Positions 45,224 through 53,775 of a stretch of DNA of 64,000 nt are shown here, one piece after another. Source of the DNA: Sandaracinobacteroides sayramensis (GTDB lineage: Bacteria; Pseudomonadota; Alphaproteobacteria; Sphingomonadales; Sphingomonadaceae); assembly GCF_022014495.1 (NCBI RefSeq), contig NZ_JAKLSQ010000009.1:118487-182486 (forward strand), in the 5' to 3' direction. A model generated the notes under the pieces. It had not been told where the DNA came from. It worked only from the letters and a program-made list of their open reading frames with translations, and searched no databases. The translations under genes and the position numbers were made by a program. Each line of letters begins with the position of its first letter. Within the stretch, counting starts at the first letter, position 1.

Positions 45224-46465
45224 CTAGCGCGGCGTCACCCGCACATTCAATTGATACACCCCCCGGAACACCCAGACGGGTAGGAAATCCAGCGCATCGT
45301 CCAGCACCTCGATCCGCTTCACCTTGCGCACCAGCGCGCCCAGGAATTCTGTCAGTTGCATCTTGGCCAGATGGTGGCCGAGGCAGAAATGAATACCCGG
45401 CGCGAATGTCATGGAGTGGCGGTTATCGCGGGTGAAATCGATCCTGTCGGGGTTCTCGAACAGCGCCGGGTCGCGATTCGCCGTGGCGATCATCACCGCC
45501 AGCATGTCGCCCTTGCGGATATGTTCGCCATGGAGTTCGAAATTCTCATACACCAGCCGCGGCTGCCCCCCCACCATCGCGATATGCCGCTGCAATTCGG
45601 TGACGATCGCCAGCATCTTGTCCTGATTGGCCTCCAGATAGGCCCAGGCCTCCGGGTCGCGCGCGAGCGCATCGACAGATAGCGTCAGCGTGTTCATCGT
45701 AGTGTCATGGCCGGCGACGATGGCGACATGCATCTGCGCGAGTATCTCGTCATAGGAAAGCCGGTCTTCGCCTTCCGAGGCGTGGAGCAGGCCGGTCAGG
45801 AAATCCTCCTTCGGCTCTTTGCGCCGCTTATCCAACTCCAAGGCGACGGCCTCGTTCATCTTCTCCAGCGCCAGATTGGCCTTTTCCAGCCGCGCCGGCG
45901 TTGGCACCGTCGCTCCCACGCCCTCCATCAGCCAGGTAGCCCAGTCGCGTAGATTGGGAACCATCTCCGGCGGCATGCCAAGCAACTGGAACAGCACGTC
46001 CCCCGTCATCGCGCGCGATATGCCCTCGTTGAACTCCAGCTCTCCGGCAGCGATCATCGTATCCACCAGATATTCCGCCCGCGCCTGTGCATAGGGGCGC
46101 AGCGCCTCCACGATCTTGCGGTTCAGCGCTTTCATCATCAGCGACCGCAACCGGGCGTGCCGTTCCCCCTCGGTGCTGGTGATCCAGAGGTCGGAATATT
46201 TCACGAGCGTCGGGATGCGGGCTTCCCATTCCTCCGGCGGGATCAGGTGGAACACCGGGAACATTCGGCCATCGTTCGTCACCGGGATCCGCCGCTGGAA
46301 GGCATCGACCACGTCGGCATGGCGGGTTACCAACCAGCAGCGCGATTTCTCGCTCCAGAAAACCGGCTTGTAATCGCGGATATGGTCCAGATCGTTCAGC
46401 ATGTCCTGCCCGCGCTTCCGCGGGTCGTTGGTCAGATCAACGTCCGAAAGCTCCTGCACCTGCAT
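45224..46465 (-). CDS. Cytochrome P450
   Basis: This 413-residue soluble bacterial P450 has I-helix oxygen-activation motif AGHDTT, an ExxR near ELQR, and heme-binding FAPGIHFCLGHHLA with Cys361 as the iron ligand. The family hydroxylates aliphatic or terpenoid positions and needs a ferredoxin and a reductase that are not seen beside it. It lies 18 bp after the CoA-transferase in a leftward ACAD-CoA-transferase-P450 operon. Confidence 0.93.
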   Translation of the reverse strand: MQVQELSDVDLTNDPRKRGQDMLNDLDHIRDYKPVFWSEKSRCWLVTRHADVVDAFQRRIPVTNDGRMFPVFHLIPPEEWEARIPTLVKYSDLWITSTEGERHARLRSLMMKALNRKIVEALRPYAQARAEYLVDTMIAAGELEFNEGISRAMTGDVLFQLLGMPPEMVPNLRDWATWLMEGVGATVPTPARLEKANLALEKMNEAVALELDKRRKEPKEDFLTGLLHASEGEDRLSYDEILAQMHVAIVAGHDTTMNTLTLSVDALARDPEAWAYLEANQDKMLAIVTELQRHIAMVGGQPRLVYENFELHGEHIRKGDMLAVMIATANRDPALFENPDRIDFTRDNRHSMTFAPGIHFCLGHHLAKMQLTEFLGALVRKVKRIEVLDDALDFLPVWVFRGVYQLNVRVTPR

Positions 46466-46483
46466 GATGTATCTCCCTTTCGA

Positions 46484-48643
46484 TCATGCCACTGCGGTGG
46501 TGGCGAACAGCGTCTCGATGGCCGCCTCGTCATGCCCCAGCCCTGCCAGCACCTCTCGGCTGTGCTGCCCCGGCATCGGAGCCGCACGGTCATTGCCCAT
46601 CGGCGAACGCGACAGGGTGTAGGCGGCACCGATTTCATGGATGCGCCCGAAAGCCGGATGGGTGGTGACGCGCACGGTACCGCGCGCGATCAGCGCCGGG
46701 TCGCGCAATATCTCCTGCTCCTTGCCATCGCGGCACGGCTCCAGCCAGATACCGTGCGATTCCAGCCGTTTCGCAAGCTCCGCCACATTGTGTTGCGCTA
46801 CGGCCCCGGCGATGGCCGCGCACGTCGCCTCTCCGGCGATCTCCAGCGCCTCCCTCAGCGCCCCCTTTGCCCGCTCGCCGCGCGCAACGATGGCTATCCA
46901 GCCATCGGCGGCTTCATACAGCGCTTCATAAGGCGAGTAGCCGCGCAGTTCGGAATCCGGTCGGGCCGTTTCCGCAAAACTGCCGTCGGGCCGCTGGACC
47001 AGTTCCGAAAGCGTATAGATGCCAGCGTTGCACAGCGGCGATTCCAGAGCGACTCCATTGCCGGTTCGCACACGATGCAGCAGCCCTGCCAGGGTCGCGA
47101 TAGTGCCCAGCATGCCGCCGGCGATGTCCACCAGGTTGGTGCGGTTCCAGCGCGGCTCGTTGCCAGCGCCGGCCGCCTTGGCCTCATGCCCGGTCCAGGC
47201 TTGCATCACCATGTCGAAACCCGCCTTCTGCGCCAGCGGTCCGGTGGTGCCGAATGCCGGCGCCTCCAGCACCACCAGCGACGGGTTCAGCTTCGCCAGG
47301 CTGTCCGGATCAATCCCCAGGCGCGCGGATACGCCGGGGCGGAAATTGTTCATCACGATATCCGCCCCCGCGCACAGCCGATGCACCGCATCCAGACCCT
47401 CGGCATGCTTCATGTCCAGCGCGATCGCCCGTTTGCCGCGGTTGGCCACAGCGAAGGATTTGAAGATGGAGCGGTTGGGATCGCCCTGCAGCGCTTCCAC
47501 TTTCACCACATCGGCACCCAGATCGGCCAGCCCCACGCCCGCCAGCGGGCCGGCGACGAATGCCCCGCAATCGACCACGCGCACGCTCGCCAGCGGCGCG
47601 CCGCCGCCGGCAAAGGAGCGTGCACCGCCGCTGCCCAATTGGCGCGCGCGAAAGGGCAGCCCCACATGCCGGCTGCCATCGGCCTCGGTCACGATGATGC
47701 CGTTGTGGATGATCTGTTCTTCCTGCCAGCAGTCGCCGGGAGCCTGGACCTCTTCCGCCGGTAGTCCGCGCTCCCAGATGCGGGCCAGCAACTCGTCGCA
47801 ATCCCAGTTCGCCACATGGGAGGCGAGCAGTGCATGGTCTCCGAAAAAGTCGCGGCGGTTGCCGCCGGGCTTCGGCATGCCGCTGTCGCCCGGCAGCACG
47901 CTGGGGTCGTCGATCCCGAGCGCCTGATAAAATCCATATTTCGAACCGGCGCCGCCGATGGCCATGTGGATGAAACGATCGTCGCGTGTGCGGAAGATCA
48001 GCGGCGCCACCCCGCGCGGGATCACGAAGGCCGCCGCCGGCGTCGGCTTTTCGATTTCGGACCAGTAAGTGCCGATCCACGGCAGCGCGCCCTCGAACAG
48101 AGAAGTGGAGACGACCTGCCCCTGCCCCGATCCCTCGCGCTCGAACAGCGCGCCCAATATGCCCGTCACGCCCTGCATCGCGGCACCATAGGTGCCCGGA
48201 TCGAAGGCGTTGATGATCGGGCGGCCCGGTTCCTGCTCCCACACCAGCCCGCTGCGCACCTGCGCCAGCAATTCGGTGGAGGGACCGGCATATCGCGTAC
48301 CAGCGGGACCGTCGGCGATATCCAGCACCACCAGGCGGGGATGTCGCGCGGCAATGTCCCCCGCATCGCGCCGACGCGGAACATCGGGGTGATCTTCTCC
48401 TCCGATGATGCAGACATCGGCAGCCGCCAGCAGCCTCTCGAGGTCCGCCGCCTCTGCGCGCCGGGAAAGCCCGTGCCAGACGGCATGGGCGGGGTAGATA
48501 TCCACGAACGGATCTCCGCCCTCCGGCTCAATCCGCGTCACCGCCGCGCCCATTTCCGCCAGCATCTTGGACGCCAGCGCTGGCGCCATGCCCACCCCGA
48601 GGTCGACGACGTTCAGCCCCTCAAGCAGACCGTTTGCGTACAT
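46484..48643 (-). CDS. Double-length class III CoA-transferase
   Basis: At 719 residues it is almost twice the usual 380-400 and holds two CaiB/BaiF-type modules. The N-terminal half has VVDLGVGMAPALASKMLAEM and FDPGTYGAAMQGVTGI. The C-terminal half has VVDCGAFVAGPLAGVGLADL, GADVVKVE, NFRPGVSARLG and NLVDIAGGMLGTIATL, including the catalytic Asp region. Tandem single-chain versions replace the interlocked homodimer. It probably activates a carboxylic acid by CoA transfer. Confidence 0.9.
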   Translation of the reverse strand: MYANGLLEGLNVVDLGVGMAPALASKMLAEMGAAVTRIEPEGGDPFVDIYPAHAVWHGLSRRAEAADLERLLAAADVCIIGGEDHPDVPRRRDAGDIAARHPRLVVLDIADGPAGTRYAGPSTELLAQVRSGLVWEQEPGRPIINAFDPGTYGAAMQGVTGILGALFEREGSGQGQVVSTSLFEGALPWIGTYWSEIEKPTPAAAFVIPRGVAPLIFRTRDDRFIHMAIGGAGSKYGFYQALGIDDPSVLPGDSGMPKPGGNRRDFFGDHALLASHVANWDCDELLARIWERGLPAEEVQAPGDCWQEEQIIHNGIIVTEADGSRHVGLPFRARQLGSGGARSFAGGGAPLASVRVVDCGAFVAGPLAGVGLADLGADVVKVEALQGDPNRSIFKSFAVANRGKRAIALDMKHAEGLDAVHRLCAGADIVMNNFRPGVSARLGIDPDSLAKLNPSLVVLEAPAFGTTGPLAQKAGFDMVMQAWTGHEAKAAGAGNEPRWNRTNLVDIAGGMLGTIATLAGLLHRVRTGNGVALESPLCNAGIYTLSELVQRPDGSFAETARPDSELRGYSPYEALYEAADGWIAIVARGERAKGALREALEIAGEATCAAIAGAVAQHNVAELAKRLESHGIWLEPCRDGKEQEILRDPALIARGTVRVTTHPAFGRIHEIGAAYTLSRSPMGNDRAAPMPGQHSREVLAGLGHDEAAIETLFATTAVA

Positions 48644-48677
48644 TCGGCGTTCCTCCCTCGCCTTTATATTCAGGCGT

Positions 48678-49856
48678 CTATTTCAGATAGCGGCGGCCCA
48701 GCACGTCCTTCATCAGTTCCGTCGCGCCGGCGAAGATGCGCTGCACGCGGGCAGCGGTGAACATGCGACTGATGGGATGGTCGTCCATCCACGCCTGCCC
48801 ACCCCAAAGCTGCACGCAATTGTCCAGCGTCCGGAACTCCAGTTCGGTCAGCCAGATCTTCGCCATCGAGCTTTCGGCATCGGTGATCGTGTCGTTCGCC
48901 ACCTTGCGCAGCAGCGAATTGTAAAAGGCACGGCCGACGCGGATTTCGGTTTCCATCTGAGCCAGCACGAAGCGCGTGTTCTGGAAATCGATCAGCCGCT
49001 GGCCGAACAGTCTGCGGTTCTGGCAATGCTCCAGCGTCAGCTCAAACGCGCGTTGCGCCGCCCCGATCGACCGGGCCACGATCTGCAGCCTGTCCAGCGC
49101 CATGTTCGGCACGAACATCGATGCCGCGCCATTTTCCGGCCCCACGAGGTTGGACAGGGGCACCCGCACATCGTCCAGGAAAAGCTCCCCGGTATCACCG
49201 CCCTTGTAGCCCTGGGTGATCATGCGGCGCTGGGTGAAGCCGGGCGTACCCTTTTCCACGATGATCATCGAAAGGCCCTTGGCCTTCAGTTCGGGCGCCG
49301 TCTTGCAAAGTACATACACCAGATCGGCCTTGGAGCCATTGGAGATGTAGATCTTGCTGCCGTTGATGACCCATTCGTCTCCATCGCGCACGGCCGTGGT
49401 GCGGGCGGCGAAGGCGTCGGATCCGGATTCCGCCTCGGTCATGCCCATGGCCTGTATGCAGTCGCCGGAAAGGATCAGCGGGAAATATTTCCGCCTTTGC
49501 GCCTCGGTGCCGAAATCGACGAGGAAGTTGGTGCAGATGTCGGTGCCGATGAACGATCCGGCCGTCGCACCCGATGGCGCATATCCCAGCTCCTCGGCGG
49601 CGACCATGATGGAAAAGCGGTTGGCGCCGGGGCCGCCATAGGCCTCGGGGATCGTGGCGCCCAGAATCCCATATTCCGCGGCTTTCTTCCAGATGGCGCG
49701 GTCGGTGCCGGACACCTCGAAATCGCGATAGCGCGGCTCCACCTCTCTGTCGAAAAAGGCCCGCACGGAATTGCGGAACATTTCCATTTCCTCGCCATAA
49801 GGGCTTTCCTCCGTCTCGAAGTTGCGTGGATCGAGCTTCAGAAACCGGCCACTCAT
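48678..49856 (-). CDS. Acyl-CoA dehydrogenase with Asp at the base position
   Basis: The 392-residue ACAD has QAMGMTEAESGSDAFAARTT. At the place where family members read GGxGYxEEYP it reads GGQAWMDDHPISRMF, so the usual catalytic Glu appears to be Asp. It may have an altered substrate range, a different catalytic residue, or weak dehydrogenase activity. It is first in the ACAD-CoA-transferase-P450 operon, with GAGGGAGAA before ATG 49856. Confidence 0.88.
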   Translation of the reverse strand: MSGRFLKLDPRNFETEESPYGEEMEMFRNSVRAFFDREVEPRYRDFEVSGTDRAIWKKAAEYGILGATIPEAYGGPGANRFSIMVAAEELGYAPSGATAGSFIGTDICTNFLVDFGTEAQRRKYFPLILSGDCIQAMGMTEAESGSDAFAARTTAVRDGDEWVINGSKIYISNGSKADLVYVLCKTAPELKAKGLSMIIVEKGTPGFTQRRMITQGYKGGDTGELFLDDVRVPLSNLVGPENGAASMFVPNMALDRLQIVARSIGAAQRAFELTLEHCQNRRLFGQRLIDFQNTRFVLAQMETEIRVGRAFYNSLLRKVANDTITDAESSMAKIWLTELEFRTLDNCVQLWGGQAWMDDHPISRMFTAARVQRIFAGATELMKDVLGRRYLK

Positions 49857-49981
49857 GAAATTCTCCCTCTTTTAATACGCAAGCTAACAATGTGCCGGCG
49901 ATATATCAACCGCTAAATATTCCCCCTATTGTTATGAAGTGCATCATACTCTAGCGAAATGAAAAGAGGGAGATTCGACGG

Positions 49982-51196
49982 ATGGAACAGGAAGCGCTCG
50001 TACGCCAGGTCGAGGAATTCATGCTGACCCGTGTGATCCCGACCGAGCAGGAGCATCACCACCAGTTACAGAGCGCCGCGAATCGATGGACCTACACACC
50101 CATCATGCGGCAGCTCCGCGCCGAGGCGAAGGCAAAAGGTCTTTGGCTGTTCCCGCTGCCGGTCGAGCTGGGCGGACGCGGCCTTTCGCTGGTGGAATAT
50201 GCACCGATCTGCGAGATCATGAACTGGTGCAACCACGGGCCGGAAATTTTCAACTGCTACACCGGGACCATCTCCAACAGCAATTCGATGCATCTTCATG
50301 CATCTTCCGAGTTGAAACAACGCTATCTGAAGCCGCTGGTCGAGGGCGACGTCCGGTCGTGCATCTCCATCACCGAGCGCAATGTCCCTTCGTCTGACCC
50401 GACCGACCTGAAGTTCGACATCCGGCGCGATGGCGACGACTATGTGCTGAACGGTGTGAAAAGCTGGGCAACGGGCGGCTGCATGGACGAATGCGCCTTC
50501 TACCTCGTACTGGGCGCGACCGACATTTCGGCGCCGCGCCATGCCCGCCACTCGATGGTGCTTGTCCCCCGCGAGGCGAAGGGGCTGAGCCTGGGCCGCA
50601 TCGAGACGGTGATGGGCTATGACGATGCGCCCTTCGGCCATTGCGACCTGATCTTCGAAAATGTGCGCGTGCCGGTCGCCAACCGTATCGGCGACGAAGG
50701 CGCCGGCTTCCTGATGATGCAGTCCACGCTGGGCGTCGGCCGCATCCAGCTGGGCATGGGCGCCATCGGAGCCGCAGAACGCGCGATGATGGAAATGTGT
50801 TCCTGGGTGGAAAAGCGGATCATCGGCGGGCGTCCGCTGGTCGAAAGGCAGGTGGTGACAGATGCCATCGCCCGCAGCCGGATCGAGATCGATGCCTGCC
50901 GGGCCTTCGCCCTGCAGACCGCGCGGCGCATGCAGGAGGATGGAATGAAGGCGGTGCGCGGCGACATCGCGCAGTTGAAGGTGCTGGCCCCTGAAATGGC
51001 GCTGAAGGTGCTGGACCGGGCGATGCAGTTCCATGGCGGCGCCGGCCTTTCCTATGATACGCCGTTGCCGGAAATGTGGGCCCACATGCGCACCGTGCGC
51101 ATTGGCGAAGGCGCCGATGAAGTGCACCGGGAAACCGTCGCCAAGGTGGAGTTGAAGCGGCAGGCCGAATGGCGGGTGGCGAACCGGCAGACATGA
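49982..51196 (+). CDS. ACAD10/11-like acyl-CoA dehydrogenase
   Basis: This 404-residue protein differs from the other six ACADs here. SITERNVPSSDPTDLKFDIR, LNGVKSWATGG, HGGAGLSYDTPL and MRTVRIGEGADEVHRETVAK are the signatures of the ACAD10/ACAD11 (and bacterial LvaC-like) branch. In that branch the enzyme works on 4-phosphooxyacyl-CoA or related hydroxyacyl-CoA in partnership with an APH-fold kinase. Two such kinase-like proteins are encoded at 56927-59686. It is preceded by a strong GAGGGAG and followed by the promoter of the DUF35/thiolase pair. Confidence 0.88.
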   Translation: MEQEALVRQVEEFMLTRVIPTEQEHHHQLQSAANRWTYTPIMRQLRAEAKAKGLWLFPLPVELGGRGLSLVEYAPICEIMNWCNHGPEIFNCYTGTISNSNSMHLHASSELKQRYLKPLVEGDVRSCISITERNVPSSDPTDLKFDIRRDGDDYVLNGVKSWATGGCMDECAFYLVLGATDISAPRHARHSMVLVPREAKGLSLGRIETVMGYDDAPFGHCDLIFENVRVPVANRIGDEGAGFLMMQSTLGVGRIQLGMGAIGAAERAMMEMCSWVEKRIIGGRPLVERQVVTDAIARSRIEIDACRAFALQTARRMQEDGMKAVRGDIAQLKVLAPEMALKVLDRAMQFHGGAGLSYDTPLPEMWAHMRTVRIGEGADEVHRETVAKVELKRQAEWRVANRQT

Positions 51197-51199
51197 TGC

Positions 51200-51249
51200 T
51201 TGACGCAATCCTCTCTTTCGGCAATTATAGTTCGCATGCACACTATAAT
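51200..51249 (+). promoter_or_regulatory. Promoter with overlapping palindromic operator
   Basis: TTGACG (51200-51205), 17 bp, AATTAT (51223-51228) form a sigma-70-like promoter. The perfect 8-bp inverted repeat ATTATAGT / ACTATAAT (51224-51231 and 51242-51249, 10-bp spacer) overlaps the -10 box. It includes ATAGTTCGC (51227-51235), the element also at 16765. Repression by a dimeric regulator is expected. Confidence 0.6.
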
Positions 51250-51275
51250 CATATGATCTTTCGAAAGCACCCCGC

Positions 51276-51710
51276 ATGAGCACTGCACCGGATTCGCCGC
51301 GACCTGCCTTCGCTTTCATCGCCTTCGATGCTGCCGGACAGCCGCATCTCAAGGCGCAGCGCTGCACCTCTTGCGGCGCCACCTATGCCGACAGCGAGCG
51401 TATTGCCTGTGGCCGTTGCGGCGGCCGAGCCAATGTGCTGGAGGCGTTCACCCCGGCGCGCGAAGGCACGCTGCATTCCGCCGTCATCGTGCGGCGCGGC
51501 TTTCCGGGCATCGAGGTGCCGTTCGTCTCCGCCGTCGTCGACCTCGATGGCGGCCCGACGCTGAAAGGCACGTTGCGCAACGTGGGCCTCGATCCGGCGG
51601 ATATCGCCCCCGGCCTGCGCGTGCAGGTGCGCTTCGACGATGCGCTGGGCCGCCGGGACAAAGAGGGCAATGCCTATGTCGCCCACTATTTCGAACCGCT
51701 TTCGGCCTGA
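51276..51710 (+). CDS. DUF35 / OB-fold zinc-ribbon acyl-CoA-associated protein
   Basis: The 144-residue protein has a zinc ribbon with Cys30, Cys33, Cys45 and Cys48, followed by an OB-fold (EGTLHSAVIVRRGFPGI and VPFVSAVVDLDGG). DUF35 proteins bind and support thiolase-like lipid-transfer proteins, as ChsH2 does with Ltp2 in cholesterol side-chain cleavage. The neighbouring thiolase gene nine bases downstream fits such a pair. It can be expected to form a heteromer with it. Confidence 0.88.
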   Translation: MSTAPDSPRPAFAFIAFDAAGQPHLKAQRCTSCGATYADSERIACGRCGGRANVLEAFTPAREGTLHSAVIVRRGFPGIEVPFVSAVVDLDGGPTLKGTLRNVGLDPADIAPGLRVQVRFDDALGRRDKEGNAYVAHYFEPLSA

Positions 51711-51719
51711 GGAGCGACC

Positions 51720-52859
51720 ATGAGCGAGGACATCTACATCGTCGGCATCAATATGATCGACTTCGGCCGATACCAGCACCGCACGCCGGCGCAACTGGGC
51801 GCACAAGCGGCTCTGGCCGCGCTGGACGAAGCCGATATTACCATCGGCGATGTGCAGGCGGTGTTTTCCGGCAGCAACTACACCACCATGATCGGCCAGC
51901 GCGTGCTGCAGCAGATCGGCCAGACGGGCGTACAGATCATCAACCTCGTCAACGCCTGCTCGACCGGCGCTTCCGCGGTACGGATGGCCTATACGGCGAT
52001 CAAGGCCGGCGAATTCGATACGCTGCTGTGCGTGGGTGTAGAGCAGATGACCGGCCTTGGCATGCTGGGCGGCGCGACCCCCGGCTCTATCCCGACGGAA
52101 GGGATATTGGGCTCCGCGACGATGCCGGCGGTGTTCGGCGAATCCGGGGTGGAGTATATGGCACGGACGGGCGCCACGCAGGGCGATTTCGCGCAGGTCG
52201 CGGTAAAGAACCATCATCATGCCACGATGAATCCCAAGGCCTTCCTGCGCAAGGAAACCCCGCTGGACATGGTGCTGGAAGCGGAAACCATCGCATGGCC
52301 TCTCACCAAGCTGATGTGCTCGGTGAATGTCGACGGCGCGGCGGCGGCGGTGGTGATGTCGGGCGAAAAGGTGCGCCAGCGCGGCCTGATGGACAGGGCG
52401 ATCCGCATCCGGGGTTCCGCGATGGCATCGGCGCCATGGCAGGAACGCGACCCGATCATGCACGATGTGAACGGCCCGACGCGACTTGCCGCACAAAAGG
52501 CCTATGCCATGGCCGAGGTGGAGCCGACGGATATCGACCTGGTGGAACTGCACGACTGTTTCGCCTCGGTCGAACTGCAGCATTACGAGAACCTCGCGCT
52601 TTGCGGCGAGGGCGAGGGCGTGGCGTTGATCCGCGACGGCTCTACCGAACTGGGAGGGCGTATCCCTGTCAACGTGTCGGGCGGGCTGCTTTCCAAGGGG
52701 CATCCGATCGCCGCGACCGGCATTGCCAACATGTATGAGATCGCGTTGCATCTGCGCGGCCAGGCTGGCGAACGACAGGTGGAGGGCGCGCGGATCGGCA
52801 TGACGCATGTCGTCGGGCTGGGCACCAGCGCCGCTGTCCACATCCTGGAAAAAGCCTGA
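51720..52859 (+). CDS. SCP2-type thiolase / lipid-transfer-protein aldolase
   Basis: This 379-residue protein has Cys80 in NACSTGAS, ELHDCFASVE with His278 and Cys280, and GGLLSKGHPIAATG with His328, the SCP-x/lipid-transfer thiolase arrangement. With the DUF35 partner it could catalyse thiolytic cleavage or a retro-aldol cleavage of a beta-hydroxyacyl-CoA carrying a bulky ring. Both genes are driven by the palindrome-overlapping promoter at 51200-51249. Confidence 0.92.
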   Translation: MSEDIYIVGINMIDFGRYQHRTPAQLGAQAALAALDEADITIGDVQAVFSGSNYTTMIGQRVLQQIGQTGVQIINLVNACSTGASAVRMAYTAIKAGEFDTLLCVGVEQMTGLGMLGGATPGSIPTEGILGSATMPAVFGESGVEYMARTGATQGDFAQVAVKNHHHATMNPKAFLRKETPLDMVLEAETIAWPLTKLMCSVNVDGAAAAVVMSGEKVRQRGLMDRAIRIRGSAMASAPWQERDPIMHDVNGPTRLAAQKAYAMAEVEPTDIDLVELHDCFASVELQHYENLALCGEGEGVALIRDGSTELGGRIPVNVSGGLLSKGHPIAATGIANMYEIALHLRGQAGERQVEGARIGMTHVVGLGTSAAVHILEKA

Positions 52860-53005
52860 GAGTTCAGCCCAGAGAAACGGAACGGACCGGGATTGAGGCC
52901 AGCGCCGCAATGCAATCCCGCGCATGCAAAACAGCGCGATTATCGAAAAGTAGAGGGCAGAAAATCGGGCTACAAGGTCGGTCGTTACCTGAATATCTGT
53001 CCATT

Positions 53006-53773
53006 CTAGCGCCCCGTCCACACGGGCGGGCGTCTTTCCATGAAGGCGGCCATACCTTCGGCGAAATCGGTGCTGCCCATAACCGCAGTGCGCAGTTCCC
53101 GCTCCACCTGGTCGATCGCCGCCTGCGGCTCCCCCTCTTGCGCCATGCGCACGATCTGCCGCGTTGCCCCCAACGCCAGCGGGGCGCCCTGCAATATGCG
53201 CCCGGCCACGTCCTGCGCCACGCGCAGCACCTCGCCAGCGGGCGCCAGTTCCGAAACCAGCCCCAGTTCCCAGGCGCGGGCAGCCGGCAACCTGTCTCCG
53301 GTCAACGCCAGCTGCATGGCGATGGAAGGCGGCAGCTTGCGCGCCAGTTGCACCAACCCGCCGCCCAGCGCCGCCGCACCCACCTTCGGCTCCGGCAGGG
53401 CAAAGCTTGCGCCTTCGTCGGCAACAATGATGTCGCAGGCCAGCGCGATTTCAAAACCGCCGCCCATGGCCAGCCCATTCACCGCGGCGATCACGGGCTT
53501 GGTCAAGGCGCGGTTATGGGTAAGTCCGGCGCCGCCCTCCGGAGGCAGTGGTCGCTGCGTTCCGGCGACATAGGCCGAAATATCGGAGCCAGCGCAAAAA
53601 GCCCGACCTGCCCCTGTGAGGATCGCCACGCGAAGTACAGGATCGGCCTGAAACCCGCGGAAGATGGCGGCCATCTGCTCATGGGATTCCGGAATGAGCG
53701 CGTTCAGCTTTTCCGGATGGTTCATCGTCACGATCAGTATCGCGCCTTCCTGCCGAAGAGTGCAGAATTCCAT
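53006..53773 (-). CDS. Enoyl-CoA hydratase/isomerase family protein
   Basis: The 255-residue crotonase-fold protein has ILIVTMNHPEKLNALIPESH, FCAGSDISAYVAG and GLAMGGGFEIALACDIIVAD. Its active-site surroundings resemble the hydratase at 14563-15339 (both FCAGSD and GGGFEIALACDI), so the two may be paralogues. AGGAGC precedes ATG 53773. It follows the SDR by two bases. Confidence 0.87.
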   Translation of the reverse strand: MEFCTLRQEGAILIVTMNHPEKLNALIPESHEQMAAIFRGFQADPVLRVAILTGAGRAFCAGSDISAYVAGTQRPLPPEGGAGLTHNRALTKPVIAAVNGLAMGGGFEIALACDIIVADEGASFALPEPKVGAAALGGGLVQLARKLPPSIAMQLALTGDRLPAARAWELGLVSELAPAGEVLRVAQDVAGRILQGAPLALGATRQIVRMAQEGEPQAAIDQVERELRTAVMGSTDFAEGMAAFMERRPPVWTGR

Positions 53774-53775
53774 GC

